Below are positions 48,618 to 60,642 of a DNA stretch of 64,000 nucleotides, in pieces; positions within the stretch are counted from its first letter, which is position 1, and each line of letters begins with the position of its first letter. Below the pieces are notes generated by a model that worked only from the letters and a program-made list of their open reading frames with translations, was not told the DNA's origin and did not search any database. Origin of the DNA: Deinococcus aetherius (GTDB lineage Bacteria > Deinococcota > Deinococci > Deinococcales > Deinococcaceae); the NCBI RefSeq assembly GCF_025997855.1, contig NZ_AP026560.1, forward strand, positions 2,072,001 through 2,136,000, in the 5' to 3' direction. A program made the position numbers and the translations under genes.

Positions 48618-49265
48618 TCACCCCTCGGCGGCCAGACGCTCGACGACAGCGCGCAGGGCGAGGCCGAATTCCGGCTCGAAGCGGGGGGCGAGGAAGGCGA
48701 TGTCGCGCTGGCGACGAACGAAGTCGGTGGCGAAGGTCTCCTCGGTCGCGTGCTGCCAGCCCATGCTCAGGGCGTAGGCGTGCACCAGGACGCGCAGGGT
48801 GACCTCGGGCGGGAGGGGCACGCGCTCCACCACGGGTTGAAGCATCTGCCGGACCTCGCGCGCGAACCTCATGGTCAGGTCGAGCCCCTCGTTGTGGGCG
48901 AGCACCGTGCCGAGGAGGATCAGCAGCCGCCGCAGTTCCTCGTAGCCCTGCGCGGAGGCGATCAGCACGTCGGCCACCTCGCCCGGGGTGGTGGGACGGC
49001 GCTCGTCGAACAGGGTGGTCAGACGGTTCAGCCAGGCCTGGAGATGCTCGGTCAGCAGGCTTAAGAACATCTCCTCTTTGGTGTCGAAATACAGGTACAG
49101 GGTGCCCTTGGCGAGCTTGGCCTCCCGCGCCACCTGATTCATGCTCAGTTCGGCGTGGGGCGTCTTGGCCCAGAGTCGCTCGGCGGCCCGGAGGATGTCG
49201 TCGCGGCGCTGGCCCTTTTCCTCGGGGCTGCGGGCACGAGCGGGTCGAGATGTATCATTGGACAC
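48618..49265 (-). CDS. TetR/AcrR family regulator of the adjacent exporter
   Basis: 215 residues. Helix-turn-helix at about residues 17-62 with MNQVAREAKLAKGTLYLYF and DTKEEMFLSLL; the ligand domain follows. GTG 49265 lies 7 nt after TACGAT (49273-49278); an ATG at 49364 is upstream of that promoter and is rejected. A perfect palindrome GTGAAG-CC-CTTCAC (49302-49315) sits upstream. It probably represses the exporter gene just downstream. Confidence 0.85.
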   Translation of the reverse strand: MSNDTSRPARARSPEEKGQRRDDILRAAERLWAKTPHAELSMNQVAREAKLAKGTLYLYFDTKEEMFLSLLTEHLQAWLNRLTTLFDERRPTTPGEVADVLIASAQGYEELRRLLILLGTVLAHNEGLDLTMRFAREVRQMLQPVVERVPLPPEVTLRVLVHAYALSMGWQHATEETFATDFVRRQRDIAFLAPRFEPEFGLALRAVVERLAAEG

Positions 49266-49394
49266 AAACCTTATCGTACGCCCCACCGCCGCGCTTTTGC
49301 TGTGAAGCCCTTCACGCCCCATGGGCCGCCGTGGGGGGTGGAGCCCCTCCCCGTCCCCCCTCACAGGTCCTCACAGGCCGGGGGCATCCTCCCA

Positions 49395-50225
49395 TCATCC
49401 CCCCTCGCGTGTCGGGAGGGAAGGGGGCGGGGTGGGGGTCAGGGAGGCCAGCCGCGCGCCTAAGGCAGCCCGCACCTCGCGGCGTGGGTTCAGGCCGAGC
49501 ACCCCGGCGAGTGCTCCAGACAGCTCCAGCGCCCGGAGGTACGCCCGCGCGGCCTCCACACCGGAGCCCGTTTCCCGGAGCGCCCGGTACCAGCAGTCCG
49601 ACAGATCCCACTCCGCCCGGCGCGCAGGATTGAGGGGTTGCGGGGCCCCGTCGGCCGACCGGGCCAGCCGCAGCAGCCCGGCGCGGACCCAGGACATCCC
49701 ATCCCAGGCGCGTAGTTCCTCACCCCGGGCGAGCACCGCCGAGCCGAAGACCAGGCCGTGCAGCACCCCGTCGTACTCCGCCTGCGGGCCGGGCAGGGTG
49801 GTCTCGAAGGGTGGGGAGGTGGCCCGCCGCGCCAGCACCTCCCGCAGCCGACCGCCCTTGTCCTTGAGGATCATCGCGCCGGGGTCACCGCCCGCGTTCG
49901 GCCACCCGGCGACCTCCTCCAGACACGCCCCGGGAACGACGTGCAGTTCCACCCGCGTCAGGTCGGGGAGGACGACGTTCGGGGTGCCGAAGGGATTGAC
50001 GACCGCCAGCGCGACGGGCACGAGCGACCCCAGGAACGCGAAGGGGTCGAGAGAGGCGCCCCCCGCCAGGAAGGCCCAGTATTCCAGGTCGCTCCAGCGG
50101 TCCCCCAGCGGCAGGCCCCGGGCGTCCACCTGGGTGCGGCTGCCGTAGGCCAGGGCATGCGAGACGCGGGGCTCGCGCACCAGCGCCTCACGGAGGCGCG
50201 CGTCGAGGGCGTCGAGGTCGGTCAT
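49395..50225 (-). CDS. Lincosamide nucleotidyltransferase-like protein
   Basis: 276 residues. A nucleotidyltransferase core with ALAYGSRTQVDARGLPLG and RWSDLEYWAF, as in Lnu/Lin-type lincosamide adenylyltransferases; a helical C-terminal domain follows. The G-S-x(n)-D-x-E arrangement retains acidic metal ligands. Whether it acts on drugs is unknown. TACAGT is 6 nt before ATG 50225. The last residues (TPTPPPSLPTREGG) derive from a hairpin repeat. Confidence 0.75.
   Translation of the reverse strand: MTDLDALDARLREALVREPRVSHALAYGSRTQVDARGLPLGDRWSDLEYWAFLAGGASLDPFAFLGSLVPVALAVVNPFGTPNVVLPDLTRVELHVVPGACLEEVAGWPNAGGDPGAMILKDKGGRLREVLARRATSPPFETTLPGPQAEYDGVLHGLVFGSAVLARGEELRAWDGMSWVRAGLLRLARSADGAPQPLNPARRAEWDLSDCWYRALRETGSGVEAARAYLRALELSGALAGVLGLNPRREVRAALGARLASLTPTPPPSLPTREGG
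49397..49440. repeat. CCCTCC/GGAGGG hairpin repeat at gene end
   Basis: CATCCCCCCTCGCGTGTCGG then GAGGGAAGGGGGCGGGGTGG; same type as the elements near 40923 and 56755. It encodes the tail of the lincosamide-transferase-like protein. Confidence 0.5.
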
Positions 50226-50297
50226 GCCCGGACTGTAGAGCCTTCCGATAGCGTGAGGGGCTACCGACACGGGCGGGGCCGCCTGTCAGGGTGGGGC

Positions 50298-50627
50298 ATG
50301 GCGAAGAACGCGGCGGTGGACCTGACGATTCCCGAGGACGTGCGCGAGAACGCGAGAAAGGGCCTGGGGCTGCGCGAGGAGTACGGCTACGGCGGCACCG
50401 AGGTCGGCGAGGGAACGGCCGAACTCCTCGCGGCGGGCGGCAAAGTGACCGAGGAGCAGGTGCGCCACATCGCCCAGTACTTCCCCCGCCACGCCCACGA
50501 CAACCTCGGCGAGACGGAGGAGCAGGGCAAGCCCTCGCGCGGCTACATCGCCTGGCTCCTGTGGGGTGGCGACGAGGGGCGGGCCTGGAGCGAGCGGGCG
50601 GTGGAGGCGCTGGACCGGGAGGCGTGA
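50298..50627 (+). CDS. Small phage-protein-like protein (IAWLLWGGDEGRAW type)
   Basis: 109 residues. The segments KGLGLREEYGYGGTEVGEG, HIAQYFPRHAHDN and GKPSRGYIAWLLWGGDEGRA match a module that I remember from phage head/portal-associated proteins (A-x-R-G-L...GGT-x-V-G...YF-x-RH...PS-x-G-x-IAWLLWGGD). No other phage genes are adjacent. The function is unknown; single-domain and soluble. Confidence 0.7.
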   Translation: MAKNAAVDLTIPEDVRENARKGLGLREEYGYGGTEVGEGTAELLAAGGKVTEEQVRHIAQYFPRHAHDNLGETEEQGKPSRGYIAWLLWGGDEGRAWSERAVEALDREA

Positions 50628-50661
50628 GGGCGGAGGGGGCCTCCCCCGCCCCGCTGCCCCG

Positions 50662-51846
50662 CTACTCCAGCACGACGGGCCGCTTGGGCCACGCGAACCA
50701 GAAGGTCGCCCCCTGGTCCGGCTGCCCCTCGCCCCAGACCCGGCCCCCGAAGCGTTCGCAGGTGCGCCGGACGACCGCCAGCCCCAGCCCCGACCCCTCG
50801 TACCGGCTGGACGGGTGCTGGCGCTCGAAGAGCCGGAAGAGGCGTCCCTGCCCGCGCGGGTCGAAGCCCACCCCGTTGTCCCGGACACCGATGTGAAACG
50901 CCGAGTCGGTCTCCTCGACCAGGATGTGCAGCCGCGCCTCCTCGCGCGTCCGGGTGAACTTCAGAGCGTTCGAGATGTACTCGTTGAGGATCAGGAACAG
51001 CGCCTGACTGTCGCCCTGCACGACCGGCAGGGGGTCGTGGGTGATCTGGACGTTGCGGTCGGCCAGCAGGAGACGCACGTCCTTGAGCACTTCCCGCAGC
51101 ACGGCGTTCAGGTCCACCGGGCGAATGCGGGCCTGGAGCCCCCGGGCCTGCATGTAGCGGTCCACCGACTCGTACAGCGCGACGATCTGCTGCAAGGCCC
51201 GCTCGATGTGCAGCAGCGGCCGGGTGACCCCCTCCGGCGGCTCGCCCAGGGCGCGGCGCAGCAGGCCGAGGACGTTCATCGCCCGGCTCGTCGGCTCCTG
51301 AAGCTGCCGGATGAAGCTGGTGACGACGTGTTCCAGTTCCTCGTTCAGGGCGCGGGCCCGGGCGGTGCGCTCCCGAAGCTGCCCGCTCAGGTCCGCGTGC
51401 CCGCTCTGCAGGGCCCGCTGCGCCTCCCGGTAGGGCGTGACATCGGTGGCGACGAGATAGCAGCCACTCTCCCCGTGGGCGACGGCGTCGAGGAGCAGGG
51501 CCCGGGGGGTGCCCTCCGCCCCGGGCACCTCGATCTCGTCGCTCTGCACGGCGGGCGCGTCGAGGACCCTCTTGAGCAGCGCGTCGAGGGGTGGCCGGGA
51601 GGCGGGGGCGACGAACCGGCCGAGCGGCTGGCCCAGCAGCGCCTCGCGGTCGAACCCGAGCAGGGCGCCGCCGCGCCGGTTGACCTCCAGAATCCGCCCC
51701 TGGCCGTCCAGCAGGAAGGAGGCGACGGGCGCCCCGTCGAACAGGGAGGGTCCCCTCGTCCCCCCGGAAGGCTGCGGATGAGTCCCGACCTCCGCCACGG
51801 GAACACCCTGACGGCCGGGAGGTGAGCTTCCCTCTTGGTCAGTCAT
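50662..51846 (-). CDS. PAS-domain histidine-kinase-like protein without phosphoacceptor His
   Basis: 394 residues. A PAS domain (about 35-145) and a short coiled linker precede a HisKA-like region where the usual SHDLQEP reads IRQLQEP, so His and Asp are replaced by Arg180-Gln181. The ATPase domain is intact: N box NEYISNALKFT, G1 VRDNGVGFDP, F RLFRLFERQ, G2 GSGLGLAVVRR. It may be a sensor that binds ATP or signals without autophosphorylation. No response regulator is adjacent. The start overlaps a 23-codon upstream frame by ATGA. Confidence 0.85.
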   Translation of the reverse strand: MTDQEGSSPPGRQGVPVAEVGTHPQPSGGTRGPSLFDGAPVASFLLDGQGRILEVNRRGGALLGFDREALLGQPLGRFVAPASRPPLDALLKRVLDAPAVQSDEIEVPGAEGTPRALLLDAVAHGESGCYLVATDVTPYREAQRALQSGHADLSGQLRERTARARALNEELEHVVTSFIRQLQEPTSRAMNVLGLLRRALGEPPEGVTRPLLHIERALQQIVALYESVDRYMQARGLQARIRPVDLNAVLREVLKDVRLLLADRNVQITHDPLPVVQGDSQALFLILNEYISNALKFTRTREEARLHILVEETDSAFHIGVRDNGVGFDPRGQGRLFRLFERQHPSSRYEGSGLGLAVVRRTCERFGGRVWGEGQPDQGATFWFAWPKRPVVLE

Positions 51847-51914
51847 GACGCTGCTCCCGGGGTCCCCTGCGGACCGGGACGCGCGGCGAAACTTGAAGAG
51901 GGCTCTGGTGTCAT
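51843..51914 (-). other. Possible leaderless 23-codon ORF coupled to the kinase-like gene
   Basis: ATG 51914 lies 6 nt after TAAATT (51921-51926) and opens a 23-codon frame, beginning MTPEPSSSFAARP and ending GAAS, whose TGA overlaps the kinase ATG. The kinase gene has no Shine-Dalgarno of its own in the overlap, so coupled translation is plausible. The peptide looks disordered. Confidence 0.4.
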
Positions 51915-51926
51915 GGGCTTAATTTA

Positions 51927-52294
51927 GCGTTAAACCACAGCGGGGAGACGGCCCACGGACGGCAGGGAGCGGCCCAGCCGTATTCTCCGGGCGCTGCTCG
52001 GGAGCCACGGCGAGCGCGGATCGTCGTGCCGACCTGCAAAGCCGCAAGGCGTCGACTTCACCCTGCTCGGACGCAAGAGCCTGGAGGAACTGATCTGCCG
52101 CATCCAGGGCCAGCGGCCGGGCACGGGGAGAAGACCCGGTAGCCGCTCAGGGCTGATCGGGGTGATCGAGGGCGGGGGCGACCGACGCACGGCCGCCCTG
52201 CTCACCCCCATGCAGAACTCCGACGAGCCGCTTGAGGTGAAGCCGCCCGGGGCCGGAGGGGTGAACCTGAAGGGCGGAGAGAAACTCCAAAAGG
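51927..52294. other. Gap without a supported gene
   Basis: Frames are open on both strands, but none has convincing coding bias or a promoter. A plus-strand frame around 52056-52130 (VDFTLLGRKSLEELICRI) looks faintly protein-like and may be a relic. The first 20 bases (TTTAGCGTTAAA) are AT-rich and form part of the kinase-gene promoter region. Confidence 0.4.
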
Positions 52295-52316
52295 AAAAAC
52301 GCCCTCTCAGAGGGCG
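52295..52316 (-). terminator. tRNA operon terminator
   Basis: CGCCCTC-TCA-GAGGGCG hairpin followed on the minus strand by TTTTTCC, about 6 nt beyond the tRNA-Val CCA end. Confidence 0.85.
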
Positions 52317-52322
52317 CCTTTG

Positions 52323-52397
<75 letters not shown>

Positions 52398-52439
52398 GTA
52401 CCGGGGCTGTACTGTCATGAAGGCTTTGGCATGAAGGTT

Positions 52440-52514
<75 letters not shown>

Positions 52515-52608
52515 TTGCCGGAAGGGATGGGCCAGGCCGGTGGAGCTGTGCCCCAGTGAAGCAAGTTGGGTGGAGCGGCTGGAGGCAACCTTCCTGCCAG
52601 CGGAAGGA

Positions 52609-52637
52609 ATCTTAGCACGGCCCCCCGGGGCTGTAAA
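52609..52637 (-). promoter_or_regulatory. tRNA operon promoter
   Basis: Minus strand: TTTACA (52632-52637), 17-nt spacer, TAAGAT (52609-52614). It gives a leader of roughly 88 nt before tRNA-Cys. It lies back-to-back with the phosphodiesterase promoter. Confidence 0.7.
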
Positions 52638-52691
52638 GCTGGGGCTGGGCGAGGTTCTCGCCCTTCTGCCCGGCGAGTAGAGTTGGAGGCC

Positions 52692-53561
52692 ATGAGAAGC
52701 CCGCTGCTCGCCCTGCTGGTCCTCCTGCTGAGCGGATGCAAGGCGGCGAGCCCGCCCCCCAATCCCTTCCTCCAGGGACGCACATTGAGCATTGCCCACC
52801 AGGGGGGCGAGGGGGTGCGGCCCAGCAACACCATGCTCGCGTACCGCCACGCCGTCCGCCTCGGGGTGGACATGCTGGAGATGGACATGCACGCCACCCG
52901 TGACGGCGAACTGGTGATGTCGCATGACCCCACCCTGGACCGCCTGACGGACACGCGGGGCCGGATCGCGGACATGACGCTCGGGCAGGTCCTCGCCGCC
53001 GACGCCGGGGACAGGTTCTCCCCGGACGGCGGCCGGACCTTCCCCTACCGTGGGCGGGGCGTGCGGGTCGCGCAGCTTTCGGAGGTGCTGGCGGCCTTCC
53101 CGAACACGCTCCTGACGGTCGAACTCAAGCAGGAGACGCCGAGCGTCGCCGCCCCGTTCTGCCGGGCCCTGCGGCAGGCCGGGGCCACCTCCCGCGTGAT
53201 CGCCGCGAGCTTCAGCGACCGGGCGCTGGGCGAGTTCCGAAAGGAGTGCCCCGAGGTCGCCACGAGCATGACGGAGCGCGAGTTACGCCCCCTGGTGCTG
53301 CTGAGTAAGGTAGGACTCGCGCGGCAGGCCCGCCTGCCCGGTCGCGTGGCCCAGGTGCCGGTACGGGCGGGGGGCATCACAGTCGTCACGCCCAGTTTCG
53401 TGCACGCCATGCACCGCCGGGGCGTGGCCGTGCAGGTCTGGACGATCAACGACCCGTGCGAGATGCGCCGCCTGATCCGCATGGGCGTGGACGGCATCAT
53501 CACCGACCGGCCCGACCTGCTGAAGACGGTGCTGGCGGAAGAGGGGCAGGCCGGGTCGTAG
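52692..53561 (+). CDS. Glycerophosphodiester phosphodiesterase lipoprotein
   Basis: 289 residues. The lipobox LLLSGC gives a lipidated Cys at residue 16, so it is anchored outside the membrane. A GDPD TIM barrel follows: SIAHQGGEGVRPSNTMLAYR with the first catalytic His, EMDMHATRDGELVMSHDPTL with metal ligand Glu-x-Asp and the second His, then TVELKQE and WTINDPCEMRRLIRMGVDGI. It hydrolyses deacylated phospholipids to glycerol-3-phosphate. TAGAGT (52678-52683) is 8 nt before the ATG. Confidence 0.92.
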   Translation: MRSPLLALLVLLLSGCKAASPPPNPFLQGRTLSIAHQGGEGVRPSNTMLAYRHAVRLGVDMLEMDMHATRDGELVMSHDPTLDRLTDTRGRIADMTLGQVLAADAGDRFSPDGGRTFPYRGRGVRVAQLSEVLAAFPNTLLTVELKQETPSVAAPFCRALRQAGATSRVIAASFSDRALGEFRKECPEVATSMTERELRPLVLLSKVGLARQARLPGRVAQVPVRAGGITVVTPSFVHAMHRRGVAVQVWTINDPCEMRRLIRMGVDGIITDRPDLLKTVLAEEGQAGS

Positions 53562-53574
53562 CGGGACGGGCAAA

Positions 53575-53607
53575 GGGACCATCCGGCGTGGACGGTCCCC
53601 TCTTCCT
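53575..53607. terminator. Terminator between phosphodiesterase and thrS
   Basis: GGGACCATCC (53575-53584) pairs with GGACGGTCCC (53590-53599) with one mismatch. CTCTTCCTT follows on the plus strand and TTTGCC on the minus, so it can serve both convergent genes. Confidence 0.7.
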
Positions 53608-53615
53608 TCCCAACG

Positions 53616-55565
<1,950 letters not shown>

Positions 55566-55617
55566 GGGTGGCTCCTTGCAAAAGGCATGAAAAGGCCCGG
55601 TCTGGACGCGTTCCAGC

Positions 55618-55653
55618 AAAACGCCTGAGAGCGGGTGGGCAGGCTCTCAGGCG
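55618..55653 (-). terminator. thrS leader terminator (attenuator)
   Basis: In the transcript, CGCCTGAGAGC (55653-55643) and GCTCTCAGGCG (55632-55622) form a perfect 11-bp stem with a 10-nt loop, followed by TTTT (55621-55618). It lies 53-88 nt upstream of the thrS ATG, inside the leader. Confidence 0.65.
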
Positions 55654-55748
55654 CCGGGAGTTCGCGTGACCAGACTGGGCAGGTGGGGCATTCGCCTTGC
55701 ACCCACGCCGACGCTCACCAGACCGGAGTGAGGGGGCAGGGCGCACAT
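55647..55748 (-). CDS. Probable thrS leader peptide
   Basis: ATG 55748 lies 6 nt after TATCCT and opens a 33-codon frame (MCALPPHSGLVSV...). The last residues are LVTRTPGA, with two Thr codons (ACG, ACT) within eight codons of the TGA. That TGA (55647-55649) falls inside the 5' arm of the terminator stem, so a ribosome at or near these Thr codons would cover part of the stem. Only two Thr are present, so the assignment is inferential. Confidence 0.5.
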   Translation of the reverse strand: MCALPPHSGLVSVGVGARRMPHLPSLVTRTPGA

Positions 55749-55754
55749 GAGGGC

Positions 55755-55784
55755 AGGATAGCGGGCGGGACGGACAGGCGGCAA
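55755..55784 (-). promoter_or_regulatory. thrS leader promoter
   Basis: Minus strand: TTGCCG (55779-55784), 18-nt spacer, TATCCT (55755-55760), then 6 nt to the leader-ORF ATG. Confidence 0.55.
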
Positions 55785-55797
55785 CCCGCCGACACGC

Positions 55798-56295
55798 TTA
55801 CGAGCCGCGCAGGGGATGAGGGGTGCGCGTGTCTGGGGCTCCGAGGTCGATCTCGAAGAAACGGTAGCCCTCCTGCCCGGCCTCTGCCGCCCGGTAGCCC
55901 ATCCGCTCGTAGGCAGGCGTGGCGCTGTGCTCGTTCGCATACCAGAAGACGTAGCGCAGGGGCCGGGCGCGGGCCCAATCCTCCACCGCGCACATGAGGG
56001 TCCGGGCTACACCCTGCCTTCGAGCATCCGGAACTGTGTAGAGGTCGTCCAGCTTGGCAGTGCGGCCGGAATTCCCTGAGCGGAGGTGGGGGCCGTAATC
56101 GTGGACGGCGGCGTGCCCGAGGAGCCTGCCCGCCTCGTCCTCAGCCACCAGCAAGGCGAAGTCCTCCCTCTGGCAGAAGGAGGGAAAGCGGGCGGCCAGT
56201 GCCGTTTCGTCCTCCACGAAGCCCATGTCGAGCAGCATGGGGCGCAGGGCGGGAAAGTCGGCGGGCGTGGCGGGGCGGACGAGGAGCGGGGCCAT
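55798..56295 (-). CDS. GNAT-family N-acetyltransferase
   Basis: 165 residues. LLVRPATPADFPALRPMLLD at the N-terminus, TAKLDDLYTVPDARRQGVAR carrying the acetyl-CoA loop (R-R-Q-G-V-A), and ATPAYERMGYRAAE near the end. Single domain, acceptor unknown. The start at ATG 56295 fits the family; its -10 is weak (GAGACT). It lies upstream of the thrS leader on the same strand, but thrS has its own promoter. Confidence 0.82.
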   Translation of the reverse strand: MAPLLVRPATPADFPALRPMLLDMGFVEDETALAARFPSFCQREDFALLVAEDEAGRLLGHAAVHDYGPHLRSGNSGRTAKLDDLYTVPDARRQGVARTLMCAVEDWARARPLRYVFWYANEHSATPAYERMGYRAAEAGQEGYRFFEIDLGAPDTRTPHPLRGS

Positions 56296-56402
56296 GCGGC
56301 AGTCTCCCGCACTCCCGCACGGCACAGGACTTGCAGGGCTGCAAAGCAAAGAAAGCAAAGAAAAAGCCCAGCCGAAGCCGAGCCGCCGTTCGTCGCCGCC
56401 TC

Positions 56403-56831
56403 TTACCAGGCCGCGTTGCCCGCCGCGCTCCCCACGCCCTTGGGGTTCGGCCCCCACTTGTTGGTCCCGGGCTGGCTGTCCATGACCGCGAAGATCAGGA
56501 GGACGATGCCGCCGACAAGCGGCACGAAGGCGATCAGATACCACCACCCGCTGCGCCCGGTGTCGTGCAAGCGGCGGATATTGACCGCCAGCGTGGGAAG
56601 GAACGTGGCGAGGCCGTACACGGCGGACAGGATCAGGCTGACCAGGGGAAGGCCGGACAGGGACTCTCCGGCGGCCATCTGGGCGGTGCCCGTGGTGTAG
56701 TAGGGCAGCTGGAGGACCACCACGATGAGCCAAAGAGGACGCAGGGAGGCGGGAAAGGGGGTAGCCCTCCCCCACGGACCACCCCTCACGCCAGGGGAAA
56801 GGCTCAGGGGAGGCGAGGATACCCAAGGCAA
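56403..56831 (-). CDS. DUF805-family membrane protein with disrupted N-terminus
   Basis: The conserved DUF805 end is intact: VNIRRLHDTGRSGWWYLIAF, IVLLIFAVMDSQPGTNKWGP, with three hydrophobic helices. The family normally starts with a FxGRxxRxEYW segment before the first helix. Here it is absent, and the frame instead runs through a GC-rich hairpin repeat (56755-56800). Starts available are TTG 56831 or GTG 56723 (106 residues). The 5' end is probably damaged, and the product may be non-functional. Confidence 0.6.
   Translation of the reverse strand: MPWVSSPPLSLSPGVRGGPWGRATPFPASLRPLWLIVVVLQLPYYTTGTAQMAAGESLSGLPLVSLILSAVYGLATFLPTLAVNIRRLHDTGRSGWWYLIAFVPLVGGIVLLIFAVMDSQPGTNKWGPNPKGVGSAAGNAAW
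56755..56800. repeat. CCCTCCCCC/GGGGGAGGG hairpin repeat
   Basis: On the minus strand, CCTTTCCCCTGGCGTGAGGG followed by GTCCGTGGGGGAGGGC closely resembles the element at 40923-40959. It occupies the place where the DUF805 N-terminal codons should be. Confidence 0.55.
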
Positions 56832-56859
56832 AGGGGCGGCCCCACCTGGGAACCGCCCC
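56830..56859 (-). terminator. Terminator after glutaredoxin-like gene
   Basis: GGGGCGG (56833-56839) pairs with CCGCCCC (56853-56859), followed on the minus strand by TTTG; 17 nt beyond the stop codon at 56877. Confidence 0.6.
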
Positions 56860-56876
56860 TCACCGGGATGCCGAAC

Positions 56877-57123
<247 letters not shown>

Positions 57124-57233
57124 GGGGACCTCCTGGGTTTGGAATCGGGAAGGGGCTCGAAGCCCGCACCCTTACTTTACAAAATAAACTGAGCTTTTCT
57201 GTGAGGTGTACCTGCAACAGGAACGGGGCGCCA

Positions 57234-57260
57234 CAAAAAAGGCCCACCCGGAGGTGGACC
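57234..57260 (-). terminator. infC terminator
   Basis: GGTCCACC-TCCG-GGTGGGCC stem followed by TTTTTT (57240-57235) on the minus strand. It lies 19 nt after the infC stop and separates infC from the glutaredoxin-like gene. Confidence 0.85.
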
Positions 57261-57278
57261 AGGGGGCCAACGTGCGGC

Positions 57279-57845
<567 letters not shown>

Positions 57846-58037
57846 TGTGATCACCTCCGCGCGTCCCCCGCGCGCTGGCGGGCAGACGGCTCACACGCCT
57901 TCTGTGGCATGACGGTGCATTTTACCACGCGGCCCGCGCCTTCCGGGAGGGTGCCTCTCACGAAGCGTTGGGCTCGCGTCCATCCGGCAGAGCGCCGCCC
58001 CTCCCGGCTCTTCTCCTAATCTTCCCCGGAAGCCCGT

Positions 58038-58108
58038 GTGGAAGGGCTTCCACGATGGGCCTGGCCTACACTTACTCCTTGACGTTCGGGGAACACGAAG
58101 CCTAGAGT
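58038..58108 (+). promoter_or_regulatory. NrtR-like gene promoter with upstream palindrome
   Basis: TTGACG (58079-58084), 18-nt spacer, TAGAGT (58103-58108), then 7 nt to the ATG at 58116. A perfect palindrome GTGGAAG-GG-CTTCCAC occupies 58038-58053, upstream of the -35. Its role is unknown. Confidence 0.6.
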
Positions 58109-58115
58109 TTGTGTC

Positions 58116-58793
<678 letters not shown>

Positions 58794-58882
58794 GGCCTGT
58801 GGCCCGTCGCCCGTGGAAAAGACCGTCCGGAACTCCACAGCCCACGTTCCCCGTCCCCCGCCCCCGGTAGAATGGGCGGGTT

Positions 58883-59173
58883 ATGGACATGAAGAAGCTC
58901 ATGAAGCAGATGCAGCAGGCGCAGACTGCCGCTGCCAAGATTCAGGAGAACCTGGCCGCGCAGACGGTGGAGGGCACCGCGAGCGGGCTCGTCACCGTCA
59001 CGATGAACGGGCACGGCAAGGTGACGGGGTTGAAGATCAAGCCTGAGGCGGTGGACCCGGGCGACGTGGAGGCCCTCGAAGACCTGCTGCTCGTCGCGCT
59101 TCAGGACGCGAACGCGAAGGCCGAGGCCTTGCAGCAGGAGGCGACGCGCGGGCTGGGGATTCCCGGGTTCTGA
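58883..59173 (+). CDS. ybaB: YbaB/EbfC-family nucleoid-associated protein
   Basis: 96 residues: MDMKKLMKQMQQAQTAAAKI forms the N-terminal helix; GLVTVTMNGHGKVTGLKIKP and EDLLLVALQDANAKAEAL complete the fold. Dimeric DNA-binding protein, normally next to recR, as here. TAGAAT (58868-58873) is 9 nt before the ATG. Confidence 0.93.
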   Translation: MDMKKLMKQMQQAQTAAAKIQENLAAQTVEGTASGLVTVTMNGHGKVTGLKIKPEAVDPGDVEALEDLLLVALQDANAKAEALQQEATRGLGIPGF

Positions 59174-59216
59174 TGGGGAGTCGCCAGTTGCCAGTCGCCG
59201 GTCGCCAGGGAGGTCG
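59174..59216. repeat. Short GTCGCCAGTTGCCAG tandem-like repeat
   Basis: Between ybaB and recR the sequence reads GTCGCCAGTTGCCAGTCGCC then GGTCGCCAG: four imperfect GTCGCCA units of 7-8 nt. It may be a remnant of a small non-coding repeat. Confidence 0.5.
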
Positions 59217-59219
59217 GGC

Positions 59220-59882
<663 letters not shown>

Positions 59883-59958
59883 GCCGAGAAGGCTCCCCGC
59901 GCCCTGCCCCAGGTGGCGGGGCGTTTGCTTTTGGCGGCGGTCGGGCTACGGTGGGGGG

Positions 59959-60597
<639 letters not shown>

Positions 60598-60642
60598 GAG
60601 GACGGTCACCGTTGTCAGGCAAGCCCTGATACAGTCACGGGG

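Noticed and set aside
46753..48621. Long minus-strand frame spanning the exporter gene
   Set aside because: Arg/Pro/Gly-rich shadow of the MFS exporter reading frame; no motifs.
51930..52211. 93-codon minus-strand frame in the gap before the tRNA genes
   Set aside because: Pro/Arg/Ser-rich composition typical of GC-driven open frames, no promoter or ribosome-binding site, no recognisable motif.
55566..55750. T-box riboswitch upstream of thrS
   Set aside because: No AGGGTGGNACCGCG-like T-box sequence or Stem I pattern was found; the terminator is preceded by a coding frame instead.
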